In this document: in pieces, positions 24,449 through 33,200 of the stretch
How positions within the stretch are numbered: the stretch's first letter is position 1
How the letters are laid out: each line of letters opens with the position of its first letter
DNA from: Umezawaea sp049997955
Lineage (GTDB): Bacteria; Actinomycetota; Actinomycetes; Mycobacteriales; Pseudonocardiaceae
Assembly (NCBI GenBank): GCA_049997955.1
Contig: JAEBDY010000014.1
Coordinates: forward strand, 248,001 to 312,000
DNA length: 64,000 nucleotides
Direction: 5' to 3'
Position numbers and translations under genes: made by a program
The notes under the pieces: model-generated
Seen by the model: only the letters and a program-made list of their open reading frames with translations
The model's database searches: none
What the model was told of the DNA's origin: nothing

Positions 24449-25402
24449 ATGGTGCACGAGGTCGTGGCCGAGGTCTGGCGTGGCGAGTTCCTGGAGTCCG
24501 TGCACCACGGGTCGGTCGTCGCGCTGAACCGCGATGGCGAAGCGGTCCTGCGGATGGGCCGCCCGGAGCGCGTGACGCTCCCCCGCTCGTCCAACAAGCC
24601 GATCCAGGGCCTCGCGATGCTGCGCAACGGGCTCGACCTGGACGGTGAACTGCTCGCGCTGGCCTGCGCCAGCCACTCCGGCGAGGACTTCCACGTCGAC
24701 GGCGCCCGCCGGATCCTGGCGATGGCGGGCCTGGACTTCACCGCTCTCCAGTGCACCCCCGACCTGCCGATCGGCGAAGCCGCGCTGGCCGCGCACCTGG
24801 CCGCGGGCAGGGGCAGGGCGCCGGAGTACATGAACTGCTCGGGCAAGCACGCCGCGATGCTGCTGACCTGCGTGCGCAACGACTGGTCGACCGACGACTA
24901 CCTCTCCCTCGGCCACCCGCTCCAGATCGCGATGCGGACGACCCTCGAAGAACTGGCGGGCGAACCCGTCGGCGCGATCGGGGTCGACGGCTGCGGCGCG
25001 CCGCTGTTCGGGATCAGCCTGGACGGGCTGGCGCGGGCGTTCGGCACCCTCGCCTGCGCACCCGCGGGAACCCTGGAGCACCGGGTCGCCTCCGCGATGA
25101 ACCGCCACCCGGAGTGGGTCGGCGGAACGGGTCGCGACGTCACCGAACTGATGCGCGCGCTGCCGGGCGCGCTGGCCAAGGACGGCGCGGAAGGCGTGTA
25201 CGCGATCGGCCTGCCGGACGGGTCCGCGGTCGCGCTGAAGATCGCCGACGGGTCCAGCCGGGCACGGGCCGTGGTCGTCGTCGAAGCGCTGCGACTGCTC
25301 GGCGTGGACGTGGCCGCCCTGACCTCGCTGGCGACCGTCCCGGTGCTGGGCCACGGGCGGACCGTCGGCGCGGTCCGACCGGCTTTGGCCCTGGCGGGCT
25401 GA
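24449..25402 (+). CDS. Asparaginase (L-asparaginase II family)
   Basis: A 317-residue protein of the thermolabile L-asparaginase II family (Rhizobium etli type), distinct from the E. coli AnsB fold. Characteristic parts are EVWRGEFLESVHHGSVVAL, LPRSSNKPIQGLAML, CASHSGEDFHVDG, and MNCSGKHAAML. Activity: asparagine to aspartate plus ammonia. GAGGAGG lies directly before the start; ATG 24449 and GTG 24452 are both usable. It is likely repressed by the divergent GntR regulator. Confidence 0.87.
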   Translation: MVHEVVAEVWRGEFLESVHHGSVVALNRDGEAVLRMGRPERVTLPRSSNKPIQGLAMLRNGLDLDGELLALACASHSGEDFHVDGARRILAMAGLDFTALQCTPDLPIGEAALAAHLAAGRGRAPEYMNCSGKHAAMLLTCVRNDWSTDDYLSLGHPLQIAMRTTLEELAGEPVGAIGVDGCGAPLFGISLDGLARAFGTLACAPAGTLEHRVASAMNRHPEWVGGTGRDVTELMRALPGALAKDGAEGVYAIGLPDGSAVALKIADGSSRARAVVVVEALRLLGVDVAALTSLATVPVLGHGRTVGAVRPALALAG

Positions 25403-25422
25403 AGAACCTCTATTCTCGGAGC

Positions 25423-25737
25423 ATGGCCACCTTTCCCGGCACGGAAAGACCAGACGAAGGACCGGCGAAGCGGTTCTCCGACGACCTCATCGGGCTCGAT
25501 CCGACGGACCCCGAAGCGCGGGCGTTCGCGGAGCACCTGGACCGGATGGAGCGCGAACGCCCCGGGTACACCGTCGAGGGGTACCTCGCGGGAGTCGCGG
25601 ACTTCGCCGACTCGGCGAACCGGGCCAGCGGTGAACAGCGGCTGTTCGCGGTGCTGGTGGTGACGTTGATCCTGCTCGGGGTGCTGATCAGCGTGTGGTT
25701 CGGGTTGGGCGAGATCATCGGGGTGTTGTTCGGCTGA
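25423..25737 (+). CDS. Small membrane-anchored hypothetical protein
   Basis: A 104-residue protein with a charged N-terminal part (DPTDPEARAFAEHLDRMERE) and one C-terminal helix (LFAVLVVTLILLGVLISVWF). A tail-anchored topology with the N-terminus in the cytoplasm is likely. No family recognised. It follows asparaginase by 20 bases and may be co-transcribed. Confidence 0.68.
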   Translation: MATFPGTERPDEGPAKRFSDDLIGLDPTDPEARAFAEHLDRMERERPGYTVEGYLAGVADFADSANRASGEQRLFAVLVVTLILLGVLISVWFGLGEIIGVLFG

Positions 25738-25849
25738 GGGTGGGTGGTGCCCTGCTTGGCTTGGTCCGACGCTCGCCTTCGCTTGGCGGTTCAAGTTCCG
25801 ATTGGCGGCTTAACCCCCGATTGGTCGTCAATCCCCGGTTGGTTCAACC

Positions 25850-25975
25850 CTCACCCCCGCTCGCGCGATTGTCTCCAGCTTTGCCCTTGATTTGTCAAGG
25901 CGGGAAAGATGCCTTGACAAACGAAGGGCAAAGCTGAGGGCGCTTCGGATCGGGGGGGCAGGCTGGGGAGTGCTC
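25850..25975 (-). repeat. Long-hairpin dispersed repeat, copy B (inverted)
   Basis: Same architecture as the copies at 8148 and 41532 but in reverse orientation. Outer stem 25877-25888 with 25924-25935 (12 of 12), two-by-two internal loop, inner stem 25891-25901 with 25911-25921 (11 of 11), nine-base loop 25902-25910. The flanking boxes (ggagacaatcgcgc and agcgccctca when read on the minus strand) are conserved, while the outer stem sequence is unlike the others. The gene-free stretch 25738-26178 also has a G/T-rich plus strand. Confidence 0.85.
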
Positions 25976-25984
25976 GGGGTGGGG

Positions 25985-26070
25985 TTGGGTGCTTCCGCTC
26001 GGCTGGGGTTGGGGTTGGTTGGGTGCTTCCGCTTGGGCTCGGGCTGGGTTGGATGGGTGCTTCCGCTTGG
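25985..26070 (+). repeat. Three direct repeats with 34-base period
   Basis: Units (T/A)TGGGTGCTTCCGCT(C/T)GG start at 25985, 26019 and 26053, exactly 34 bases apart. They lie in the G/T-rich flank next to repeat copy B and do not appear to code. Confidence 0.7.
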
Positions 26071-26178
26071 TGCCGGCTTGACTGGTTCGAACTTGTCGTC
26101 CTGGGGTTTTGTCGAGCTTCCCTGTTCCGTAAGACACTGCGATCCACCCTTCGGGGCTCGTCGCATTAGCGTGGTGGC

Positions 26179-26607
26179 ATGGAACCTGTTGTCGGCGCTA
26201 CGCCGAAGGTCGTTCGTTCCGAGCAGGAGTGGCGGGAGAGCCTGACCGCCAGCGAGTACCGCGTGCTCCGCCAAGGCGGCACCGAGCCCGCCTGGGTCGG
26301 TGAGTACACCGACACGAAGAAGGTCGGGGTGTACGCGTGTCGTGCGTGTGGCACCGAACTGTTCCGCAGTGAGACCAAGTTCGACTCGCACTGCGGGTGG
26401 CCGTCGTTCTTCTCGCCGCTGGCCGCGGATCGGGTGATTCTGCGCGAGGACCGCGCCATGGGCATGGTGCGCACCGAAGTGCTCTGCGTGAACTGCCACA
26501 GCCACCTCGGTCACGTGTTCGAGGGCGAAGGTTATGAGACGCCCACCGATCAGCGTTACTGCATCAACAGCATCAGTCTGACGTTGACGGACGAATCCGC
26601 GCCTTAA
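26179..26607 (+). CDS. msrB: Peptide-methionine (R)-S-oxide reductase
   Basis: A 142-residue MsrB. The structural zinc is held by Cys54/Cys57 (CRAC) and Cys103/Cys106 (CVNC); the catalytic Cys is residue 128 in QRYCINSISL; FDSHCGWPSFF and HLGHVFEGEG are the substrate motifs. It repairs methionine-R-sulfoxide in proteins. SD weak. It stands alone between repeat copy B and the TIGR04222/DUF692 locus. Confidence 0.93.
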   Translation: MEPVVGATPKVVRSEQEWRESLTASEYRVLRQGGTEPAWVGEYTDTKKVGVYACRACGTELFRSETKFDSHCGWPSFFSPLAADRVILREDRAMGMVRTEVLCVNCHSHLGHVFEGEGYETPTDQRYCINSISLTLTDESAP

Positions 26608-26695
26608 CGCGGAATCGCGCCGCTGCGGAGTCGTCCGGGCACGCAACGCGACAGGCGACAATTCGACCGCGGTGCAGCAGACTGGAGCCGTTGCC

Positions 26696-26724
26696 CCGGA
26701 TGACGTCAGGGCGACGTCATCCGG
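26696..26724. terminator. Perfect 12-bp hairpin after msrB
   Basis: CCGGATGACGTC and its exact complement around AGGGC. It may terminate msrB (stop at 26607) or act in the leader of the 21-residue peptide gene starting 26 bases further on. No T-run follows, so the role is open. Confidence 0.5.
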
Positions 26725-26749
26725 ACCGGTCTCCGACCTGGGAGGAAGC

Positions 26750-26815
26750 ATGTTCTTGTTCAAGGGAACAGACGGCGAGGGCTCCAGTGGAGTCGACGGA
26801 TCCTCGTCCTCCTAA
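26750..26815 (+). CDS. 21-residue Ser/Gly-rich peptide
   Basis: A short frame encoding MFLFKGTDGEG followed by SSGVDGSSSS, with GGAGGAAGC immediately before the ATG. It lies 118 bases upstream of the first TIGR04222 gene and its Ser/Gly tail echoes the tails of the TIGR04222 proteins, but it has no Cys. It could be a substrate, a leader peptide or part of the locus's regulation. Only the SD and the locus context support it. Confidence 0.5.
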   Translation: MFLFKGTDGEGSSGVDGSSSS

Positions 26816-26932
26816 GCATTCCCCAACTGCAGCCTAAATTTCGCTCAAGCCCCTTGTCGCCGTGTGTTCCAGAGCACACGCTTGCCTCTCGATTGGCGAA
26901 CTAGTTTCGCCGAGAGCGGCAGGGGGTGGACC

Positions 26933-27829
26933 GTGGACCAGCCTTGGGGGCTTTCGGGCCCGGAATTCCTAAAGATCTACTGGATCGCGTTGGGCATGTC
27001 CCTGGTGTTCGCGATCTTCGTCCGGATCCGGATGCGGGCGAACCGGGGAGGGATGCCCGCGCGGAGTCTGGACATCGACGAGCTGGCGTACCTCTCCGGC
27101 GGTCCGCGCCGCGTCGTGGAGGCCTCGCTCACCCGGCTGATCGAGGCTGAGGCGCTGCGGTCGACGCGGCGCGGCTCGGTGGGGCTGATCGGCAAGCCCA
27201 CGGCGGTCAACGCGGTCGACCGCGCGGTGCTGGAGGACGCGGCGCGGTACAGCAGCCGCACGCTGAACCTGCTCATGGCCACCGTGGCGCAGCATGGGGC
27301 GGTGACGTCGATCGCGACCCGGCTTGGGGACCTCGGGATGCTCACCGAGCCCGCGACCGCGAAGCGGCACCTGCGGGTGGGGATCCTGCCGATGGTGGTG
27401 CTGTTCGCGATCGGGGTCGTCCGCTGGGTCAACGGGATCATGATCGGCGCTCCCATCGGCTGGCTGACGCTCCAACTGGTCATCACCGGCGTCCTCGCCG
27501 TGCTGATGAGCCGTTCCGGTTCGATCCGGCGCACGACCAGGGGGGACGAGGCGCTGGAGGCCGCTCGCTCGAGTCGTCGGACGAGCAGCGTCGACCCGGC
27601 GTTCGGCGGGGTGGTGGGGCTCGTGGCGCTCGGCGGTCTCGCCGCGCACCCCGACCTGATCCTGCGCACGTCGCTGATGGCGCAGTCGTACGGCGCAAGC
27701 GCGAGCAGCAGCGGTGGCGGGTACGTCGCGACCGGGAGCAGTTGTTCGAGTTCGAGCGGCAGCAGCTGCAGCAGTGGGGGGAGCAGTTGCGGCGGGGGCG
27801 GCGGCTGCGGTGGAGGGGGCGGCAGCTAG
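26933..27829 (+). CDS. TIGR04222 membrane protein with Cys/Ser/Gly tail (first copy)
   Basis: A 298-residue protein. Residues about 12-32 form a membrane helix; the TIGR04222 core is LDIDELAYLSGGPRRVVEAS, then LTRLIEAEALR; two more helices follow at about 160-195 (LPMVVLFAIGVVRWVNGIMI, WLTLQLVITGVLAVLMS). The last 42 or so residues are low complexity: Ser, Gly and four Cys (SSCSSSSGSSCSSGGSSC, then GGGGGCGGGGGS). The model name TIGR04222 reflects such near-uncomplex tails. The GTG at 26933 follows AGGGGGTGG. I infer that the tail is the functional cargo, possibly modified by the DUF692 enzyme downstream. Confidence 0.82.
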   Translation: MDQPWGLSGPEFLKIYWIALGMSLVFAIFVRIRMRANRGGMPARSLDIDELAYLSGGPRRVVEASLTRLIEAEALRSTRRGSVGLIGKPTAVNAVDRAVLEDAARYSSRTLNLLMATVAQHGAVTSIATRLGDLGMLTEPATAKRHLRVGILPMVVLFAIGVVRWVNGIMIGAPIGWLTLQLVITGVLAVLMSRSGSIRRTTRGDEALEAARSSRRTSSVDPAFGGVVGLVALGGLAAHPDLILRTSLMAQSYGASASSSGGGYVATGSSCSSSSGSSCSSGGSSCGGGGGCGGGGGS

Positions 27830-27844
27830 CCGGTCGAGGGGGGT

Positions 27845-27891
27845 GGTCAAGGCCATCACGGGCGACTCGCGTCCCCGTGGTGGCCTTGACC
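27845..27891 (+). terminator. Strong hairpin between the two TIGR04222 genes
   Basis: An 18-bp stem, 27845-27862 with 27874-27891 (one G-T pair), with an 11-base loop, 16 bases after the first gene's stop. It likely terminates or attenuates transcription into the second gene. The outer tcaaggcc/ggccttga arms resemble the inner stem of the dispersed hairpin repeat. Confidence 0.7.
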
Positions 27892-27961
27892 CCACTAGGG
27901 GGAACGAATAGGCCCCCCGCGGAGTCGGATGGTCATTGGCTTGGTGTGAAAGGCGGCGGTC

Positions 27962-28786
27962 ATGGCGTCCATGACGACGATATCGGGCAGAACCGGCATA
28001 TCGGTCGAGGAATTCGGCTTCCTGTCCGGCGGGCCCGGCCGCGCCGCGGAGGTCGCGGTCGTCCGGCTGCTGGAGGCGGGACTCCTGCGGATCTCCCGCG
28101 AGGGGGTCGTGAGCACGGTGTCCGCGAACTCGTACGGCGCGTCCACGCCGCTGGAGGCGTACGTGCTCGGCGCGGCCCGCACCGGCCGGATGCTCGGCGA
28201 CCTCGTCAGGTCGACGGCGGGCAGCGACGCGCTGGGGGCGTTGAAGCAGCACCTGGTCGAGCGGGGCCTGATGGTCTCCCCCGGTCGGCGGAAGCTGTGC
28301 GGCGCGGTCCGGCTGCTGACCGTCGTCGCCATCTTCGGCTCGATCGCGTCCATCAGCCTGCTGGACCTGCACATCGGGGCCGCTATCGCGCTGATCGCCC
28401 TCGCGCTCGCCGTCCGCTGGGTCGCGGGCCGGATGCGGCGCCCGGTGCGCCGGGCGGGCCGCCGAGCGGAACGCGCGGTCACGGTGCTCTCCAACGACCG
28501 CGTGGGCATCGTGGCGCAGCACGGCCTGGCCGGCCGGATCGGCCAACTCCCGAACATGCACTACGTGTGGGAGATGCTGGGGATCGCGCCGAGCGCGGGT
28601 GCGACGCTGCGCAAGCGCAAGCACGCCAGGAACACCGGTGGCGGCACGTACGCGAGCAGCTGCTCCAGTTGTTCCAGCAGCAGCTGCGGGTCGAGCAGCA
28701 GCGGCTGCGGCTCCAGCGGCAGCTCCTCGTCCGACAGCGGCGGATCGTCCTGCGGCTCGTCGTGCGGCGGAGGTGGAGGGGACTGA
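27962..28786 (+). CDS. TIGR04222 membrane protein with Cys/Ser/Gly tail (second copy)
   Basis: A 274-residue paralogue-type protein: core ISVEEFGFLSGGPGRAAEVA, VVRLLEAGLLRISREGVVS, then one hydrophobic hairpin at about 115-145 (RLLTVVAIFGSIASISLLDL, ALIALALAVRWVAG) and a basic stretch. The last 43 or so residues hold six Cys among Ser/Gly (SSCSSCSSSSCGSSSSGC, later GGSSCGSSCGGGGGD). ATG 27962 has AAGGCGG upstream; ATG 27971 is an alternative. The stop overlaps the DUF692 start (TGATG), so the pair is translationally coupled, which supports an enzyme-substrate relation. Confidence 0.82.
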   Translation: MASMTTISGRTGISVEEFGFLSGGPGRAAEVAVVRLLEAGLLRISREGVVSTVSANSYGASTPLEAYVLGAARTGRMLGDLVRSTAGSDALGALKQHLVERGLMVSPGRRKLCGAVRLLTVVAIFGSIASISLLDLHIGAAIALIALALAVRWVAGRMRRPVRRAGRRAERAVTVLSNDRVGIVAQHGLAGRIGQLPNMHYVWEMLGIAPSAGATLRKRKHARNTGGGTYASSCSSCSSSSCGSSSSGCGSSGSSSSDSGGSSCGSSCGGGGGD

Positions 28787-29601
28787 TGGGCGTCATCGAC
28801 AAGCTCGGCGTCGGCATCGGCTGGCGCGCGGAGATCGACCTGACCGTGGAACGGCTGCCCGGCGTCGACTTCGTCGAGGTGGTCGCGGAGAACCTGCACG
28901 TGGAGCACCTGCCGGAGTCGATCCGGCTGCTGCGCGAACGGGGTGTGCCGGTGCTGCCGCACGCGGTGTCGCTGTCGCTGGGCAGCGCGGACCCCGTGGA
29001 CGTGCACCGGGTCGAACACCTGGGCGCGGTCGCCGAGGCGCTGGGGGCGCCGCTGGTGAGCGACCACGTGTGCTTCGTCCGCGCGGGCGGGCTCGACTCC
29101 GGCCACCTGATGCCGGTGCCGCGCACCCGCGACGCGCTGGACGTGCTGGTGGCCAACGTGAAGACGGCCCAGGCGAACCTGCCGGTGCCGCTGGCGCTGG
29201 AGAACGTCGCCGCGCTGCTGGAGTGGCCGGACGGCGAGCTGACCGAGGGCCAGTTCCTGGCGGAGCTGTGCGAGCGCACGGACTGCTGGCTGCTGATCGA
29301 CGTGGCGAACCTGCACGCGAACGCCCGCAACCTGGGCACGGACCCGAACCGGTTCCTGGACGAGATCCCGTTGGAGCGCCTGGCCTACGTGCACGTGGCG
29401 GGTGGCGTGGAGAACGACGGCGTCTACCACGACACCCACGCCCACGCGGTCCGGCCGGAGGTGCTGGACCTGTTGGGGGAACTGCGGTCCCGAGTGGACC
29501 CGCCGGGCGTGCTGCTGGAGCGCGACGACAACTACCCGTCCGACACCGAGCTGGCGAACGAGATGGCGGCGATCCGGGCGGTCCTGGCGAGGCGCGGATG
29601 A
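28786..29601 (+). CDS. DUF692 multinuclear non-heme iron oxidase (MNIO) family protein
   Basis: A 271-residue TIM-barrel-type DUF692 protein. Candidate iron ligands are all present: His59 (PHAVSLSLG), Asp93/His94 (VSDHVCF), Glu139 (LALENVAALL), Asp172/His177 (IDVANLHANARNLG), His203 (YVHVAGG), Asp216/His218 (YHDTHAHAV) and Glu245 (LLERDDN). Known relatives: MbnB modifies Cys in methanobactin, TglH acts in 3-thiaglutamate synthesis, and bufferin enzymes make Cys-derived heterocycles. Coupled upstream to a Cys-tailed TIGR04222 gene and downstream (4-base ATGA overlap) to a small partner. The substrate is inferred, not shown. Confidence 0.88.
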   Translation: MGVIDKLGVGIGWRAEIDLTVERLPGVDFVEVVAENLHVEHLPESIRLLRERGVPVLPHAVSLSLGSADPVDVHRVEHLGAVAEALGAPLVSDHVCFVRAGGLDSGHLMPVPRTRDALDVLVANVKTAQANLPVPLALENVAALLEWPDGELTEGQFLAELCERTDCWLLIDVANLHANARNLGTDPNRFLDEIPLERLAYVHVAGGVENDGVYHDTHAHAVRPEVLDLLGELRSRVDPPGVLLERDDNYPSDTELANEMAAIRAVLARRG

Positions 29602-29945
29602 CCGACGCGGCGCGGGAACGGCTCGCCGAGGCGCAGTCGCGGCTGCTGACCGCGCTGCTGGCGGGCGGCCCGTCCCCCACCGGCTTCGACGAGCGCCTGC
29701 TGCGGGTGGAGGCGAGGTCGTTGCTGGCCAAGCGGCGCGGCGTCGTGGCGGTGCTGAACCCGGAGGTCGTCGACGCGCTGGCCGACCGCTTCCGCCCGCT
29801 GTTCGACGAGTACGCCGTGGCCCACCCGAGGGCGTCGGGCAGCCGGGCTCGGGAGGACGCGGCGGCCTTCGAGGCCTGGGCGCGTGATCGCGGGGCGCTG
29901 CCGCCGGTGAAACCGAAGCGCTGGTGGCGTCGAGACGCGTCCTGA
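29598..29945 (+). CDS. Small partner protein of the DUF692 enzyme (unknown family)
   Basis: A 115-residue, mostly helical, charged protein: MTDAARERLAEAQSRLLTAL, then LLRVEARSLLAKRRGVVAVL, and a basic end PPVKPKRWWRRDAS. Its ATG overlaps the DUF692 stop. MNIO systems usually need a second protein that recognises the substrate (MbnC, TglI, DUF2063 types); position and size suggest that role here, but I see no sequence proof. In some relatives the equivalent segment may be fused to DUF692. Confidence 0.7.
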   Translation: MTDAARERLAEAQSRLLTALLAGGPSPTGFDERLLRVEARSLLAKRRGVVAVLNPEVVDALADRFRPLFDEYAVAHPRASGSRAREDAAAFEAWARDRGALPPVKPKRWWRRDAS

Positions 29946-29999
29946 GCACCCGGGCCGGCTGATCCCGGTGCGCGGGATCGCCGCGAAGTGATACGCGAA

Positions 30000-30025
30000 G
30001 GCCGTGGCACATCTCTGCCACGGCC
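30000..30025 (+). terminator. Terminator of the TIGR04222/DUF692 locus
   Basis: A perfect 10-bp stem (GGCCGTGGCA and its complement) with a six-base loop, 55 bases after the last gene of the locus. Confidence 0.7.
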
Positions 30026-30130
30026 CTGCTCACGCCCGATTTCGTCACGGAGAGTGTCCGGACGTCGCGCGGAACTTCGCTCAGCAAGGGGAAGGCACGC
30101 TTCCCGAACGTCGATATGTTCGACAGCGCT

Positions 30131-30164
30131 GGGGGGTTTTCGTCACTTTCGGTACACCGCCGCC
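30131..30164 (+). promoter_or_regulatory. Duplicated upstream element of protease 1
   Basis: GGGGGGTTTTCGTCACTTTC then GGTACACCGCCGCC, 100 bases upstream of the TTG start. A near-copy lies at 34151-34184, 102 bases before the second protease. Conservation at the same distance suggests promoter or operator function retained after gene duplication. Confidence 0.6.
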
Positions 30165-30230
30165 ACCGTTCGATCGACGTCCCCGGCCGTGCGTTCCCGC
30201 ACGAGATCCACCCAAACCGGGAGGTGGCTG

Positions 30231-33200
30231 TTGCGATCAACACGACGACACGGCGCTCTACTGGGAGCCGCCGTGCTCGCTTTCGGACTCGTGGTCGGAT
30301 CGGCGGGCGAGTCGGCGGCGGATCCGACGCCGACGAGGTTCCCCACCGCGGGCAAGGCCGGTTCCGTCACGCTGATCACGGGTGACCGCGTCGTGCTCGA
30401 CGGAACCGGAGGAGGCTCGGTCGTTCCGGCGGCCGGTCGCGACCACGTCGTCTTCTCCACGTCCACCGAGCAGGGACACGTGTTCGTCGTGCCCGCGGAC
30501 GCGCGGCGGGCGGTGGCTTCCGGCCGGGTGGACAAGCGGCTGTTCGACGTCACCGAGCTCATCGAGTCGCGCTACGACGACGCCAACCGCGACTCCGTGC
30601 CGCTGATCCTCACGACCGGCAAGGACCTCCGGACGGCGGGCTCCCCCGTCGGGACGACCGTCACCGGCGAACTGCCCACCGTGCGGTCGTTCGCGGCCCG
30701 CACGGCCAAGGCGCAGGCCGCGGACACGTGGCGCGCCCTCATCACCGACAGCGCCTACACGAAGATCAGGCTCGACGGCCTGCGGCAGCCGAGCCTGGAC
30801 CGGAGCGTGGCGCAGATCGGCGCGCCGGAAGCATGGAAGGCCGGGTACACCGGCACGGGCGTGGTGGTCGCCGTGCTCGACACCGGCGTCGACGCCGAAC
30901 ACCCCGACCTAGTCGGCCGGGAACTGGTCGAGCAGAACTTCACCGAGGACGCCGACAACCAGGACCTGGTCGGCCACGGAACGCACGTCGCGGCCACGAT
31001 CGCCAGCGCGGGCGCGAAGTACCGCGGCGTTGCGCCGGACTCGAAGATCCTCGACGGCAAGGTGTGCGTCATCAACGGGTGCGCCGAGTCGTGGATCCTC
31101 AACGGCATGACGTGGGCGGCCGAGCAGGGCGCCGACGTCGTCAACCTCAGCCTCGGCGGCGGCGACACCCCGGAGGTCGACCCGCTCGAGGAAGCGGTGA
31201 ACACGCTTTCCGCCCAGCACGGCACGCTGTTCGTCATCGCCGCGGGCAACTCCGGCGGCACCGAGACCATCGGCTCGCCGGGCAGCGCGGACGCCGCCCT
31301 GACCGTCGGCGCGGTGGATCGCGACGAGTCCATCGCGCCGTTCTCCAGCCGCGGCCCCAGGGTCGGCGACGGCGCGGTCAAACCCGACGTCACCGCCCCC
31401 GGTGTGGACGTCGTGGCGGCGAAGTCCTCCACCGGCGTGATCGGCACCCCCGTGGGCGACGGCTACGTGTCGATGTCGGGCACGTCGATGGCCACCCCGC
31501 ACGTCGCGGGCGCGGCGGCGCTGCTCAAGCAGCAGCACCCCGACTGGACGGGGTCGCGGATCAAGGCGGCCCTGGTGGCCTCGGCCGCACCGAACCCGGC
31601 GCTGACCGCGTTCGACCAGGGCACCGGGCGGATCGACCTGGCCAGGGCCGTCACGCAGACCGTGACGGCCGAACCTTCGAGCCTCACCCTGGGCTTGCAG
31701 GCGTGGCCGCACGCCGACGACGTGCCGGTCGCCAAGGAGGTCGTCTACCGCAACTCCGGCACCGACGCGGTCGCGCTGGACGTGACCGTCGACGCCAAGG
31801 GACCCGACGGCGAACCCGCACCCGCCGGCATGCTCACGGCTTCCCCGGCGAAGGTGGTCGTGCCCGCGGGCGGCGAGGCGGAGGTGGTCGTCACCGGCGA
31901 CACCCGGATCGGCTCGGTCGACGGCGCGTACACCGGCACCGTGGTCGCCACCTCCGCGGGCGGAGCGGTGCGCAGCCCGCTCTCGATCGTCCGCGAGGTC
32001 GAGAGCTACACCGTGACCGTCAACCACATCGGCCCGGACGGCGAACCCGCCACGGACGGCTCCACGGCGCTGGTGGCGCTCGACACCATGAAGGGGTACG
32101 GCTTCTCCGAAGCGGACGGGAGCAGCAGCGCCCGCCTGCCGAAGGGCGACTACTTCGGGAACAGCTACATCGTCGACGAGCCCAACTGGGCGGTCGTGAC
32201 CCAGCCGAAGCTGACGGTCTCCAAGGACACCGTGGTCGACGTCGACGCGCGGATCGCCAAGCCGGTCAGGGTGTCCGTCCCCGAGCCCGCGGCCGAGGGC
32301 GTCCTCGGCGAGTACTCCGTGACCAGGTGGGCGGGGCAGAGGAGCACGGGCTACGGCCTGGTCTACTTCAGCGACTTCGGCGACACCTTGACGACGGGCC
32401 AACTGGGCCCGGACGTCGCACCGGAGGAGCTGACGTCGCGGATGGGCGTCCAGTGGCGCGGCACCCCGAGCGGTGGCACGCCGATCAACTACCGGTTCGG
32501 CTCGTCGTGGGCGGGGAAGGTGCCGACCGGGCACGTCCGCGACCTCGGCAAGAACGACTTCGCCGAGGTCAAGACCACGGTCGGCCCTAGTCCCGATGGC
32601 CGGAGGCACGCGCAGGCACTGCTCGCGACGGATCCCGACGGCGGCGGCGGGTGGTCGTGGATCGCGCCCATCGGCGAGTCCGGCACCGCGGTCGACCACG
32701 TCGCGGGCGAGAACACCACGTGGGGCGCCCTGTACGAACAGCTGTCGGGGAACACCGTCGAAACGCAGCAGCTCACGCCCCCGAAGGCGTACAGGGCGGG
32801 CAAGACCTACGACCTCACGCCCGGCTTCGCCGTCTTCGGTCCCGGCCTGGACGGGTTCCGGCGGGCGTTGAGCAGGCAGGGCGACTCCATCATCGCCGCC
32901 GTGCCGCTCTTCGGCGACAGCAGGGGCGCCGAGGGCTACTCGGTGGTCGACTCGGCCAGGACCACGTTGTTCCGCAACGGCACGAAGGTCGGCGAGACCA
33001 CCTCGACGAGGGGCGACTTCGCCGTGCCCGCCGCCGCGGGGTCCTACCGGCTGGAGACCGCGGCGGCCCGCAGCGGCGTGTCCGAGTTCAGCACCGAGGT
33101 CACCGGCGCGTGGACGTTCCGCTCGGCGCACGTGGAGGGTCGGCAGGCCAAGCCGCTGCCGCTGTCGGTCATCCGCTTCCAACCCCGGCTGGACGGGAAG

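Noticed and set aside
27742..28785. Long plus-strand frame fused in front of DUF692
   Set aside because: It passes through the Gly-rich tail and TIGR04222 gene in another frame; the ATG at 28786 has the SD and family start.
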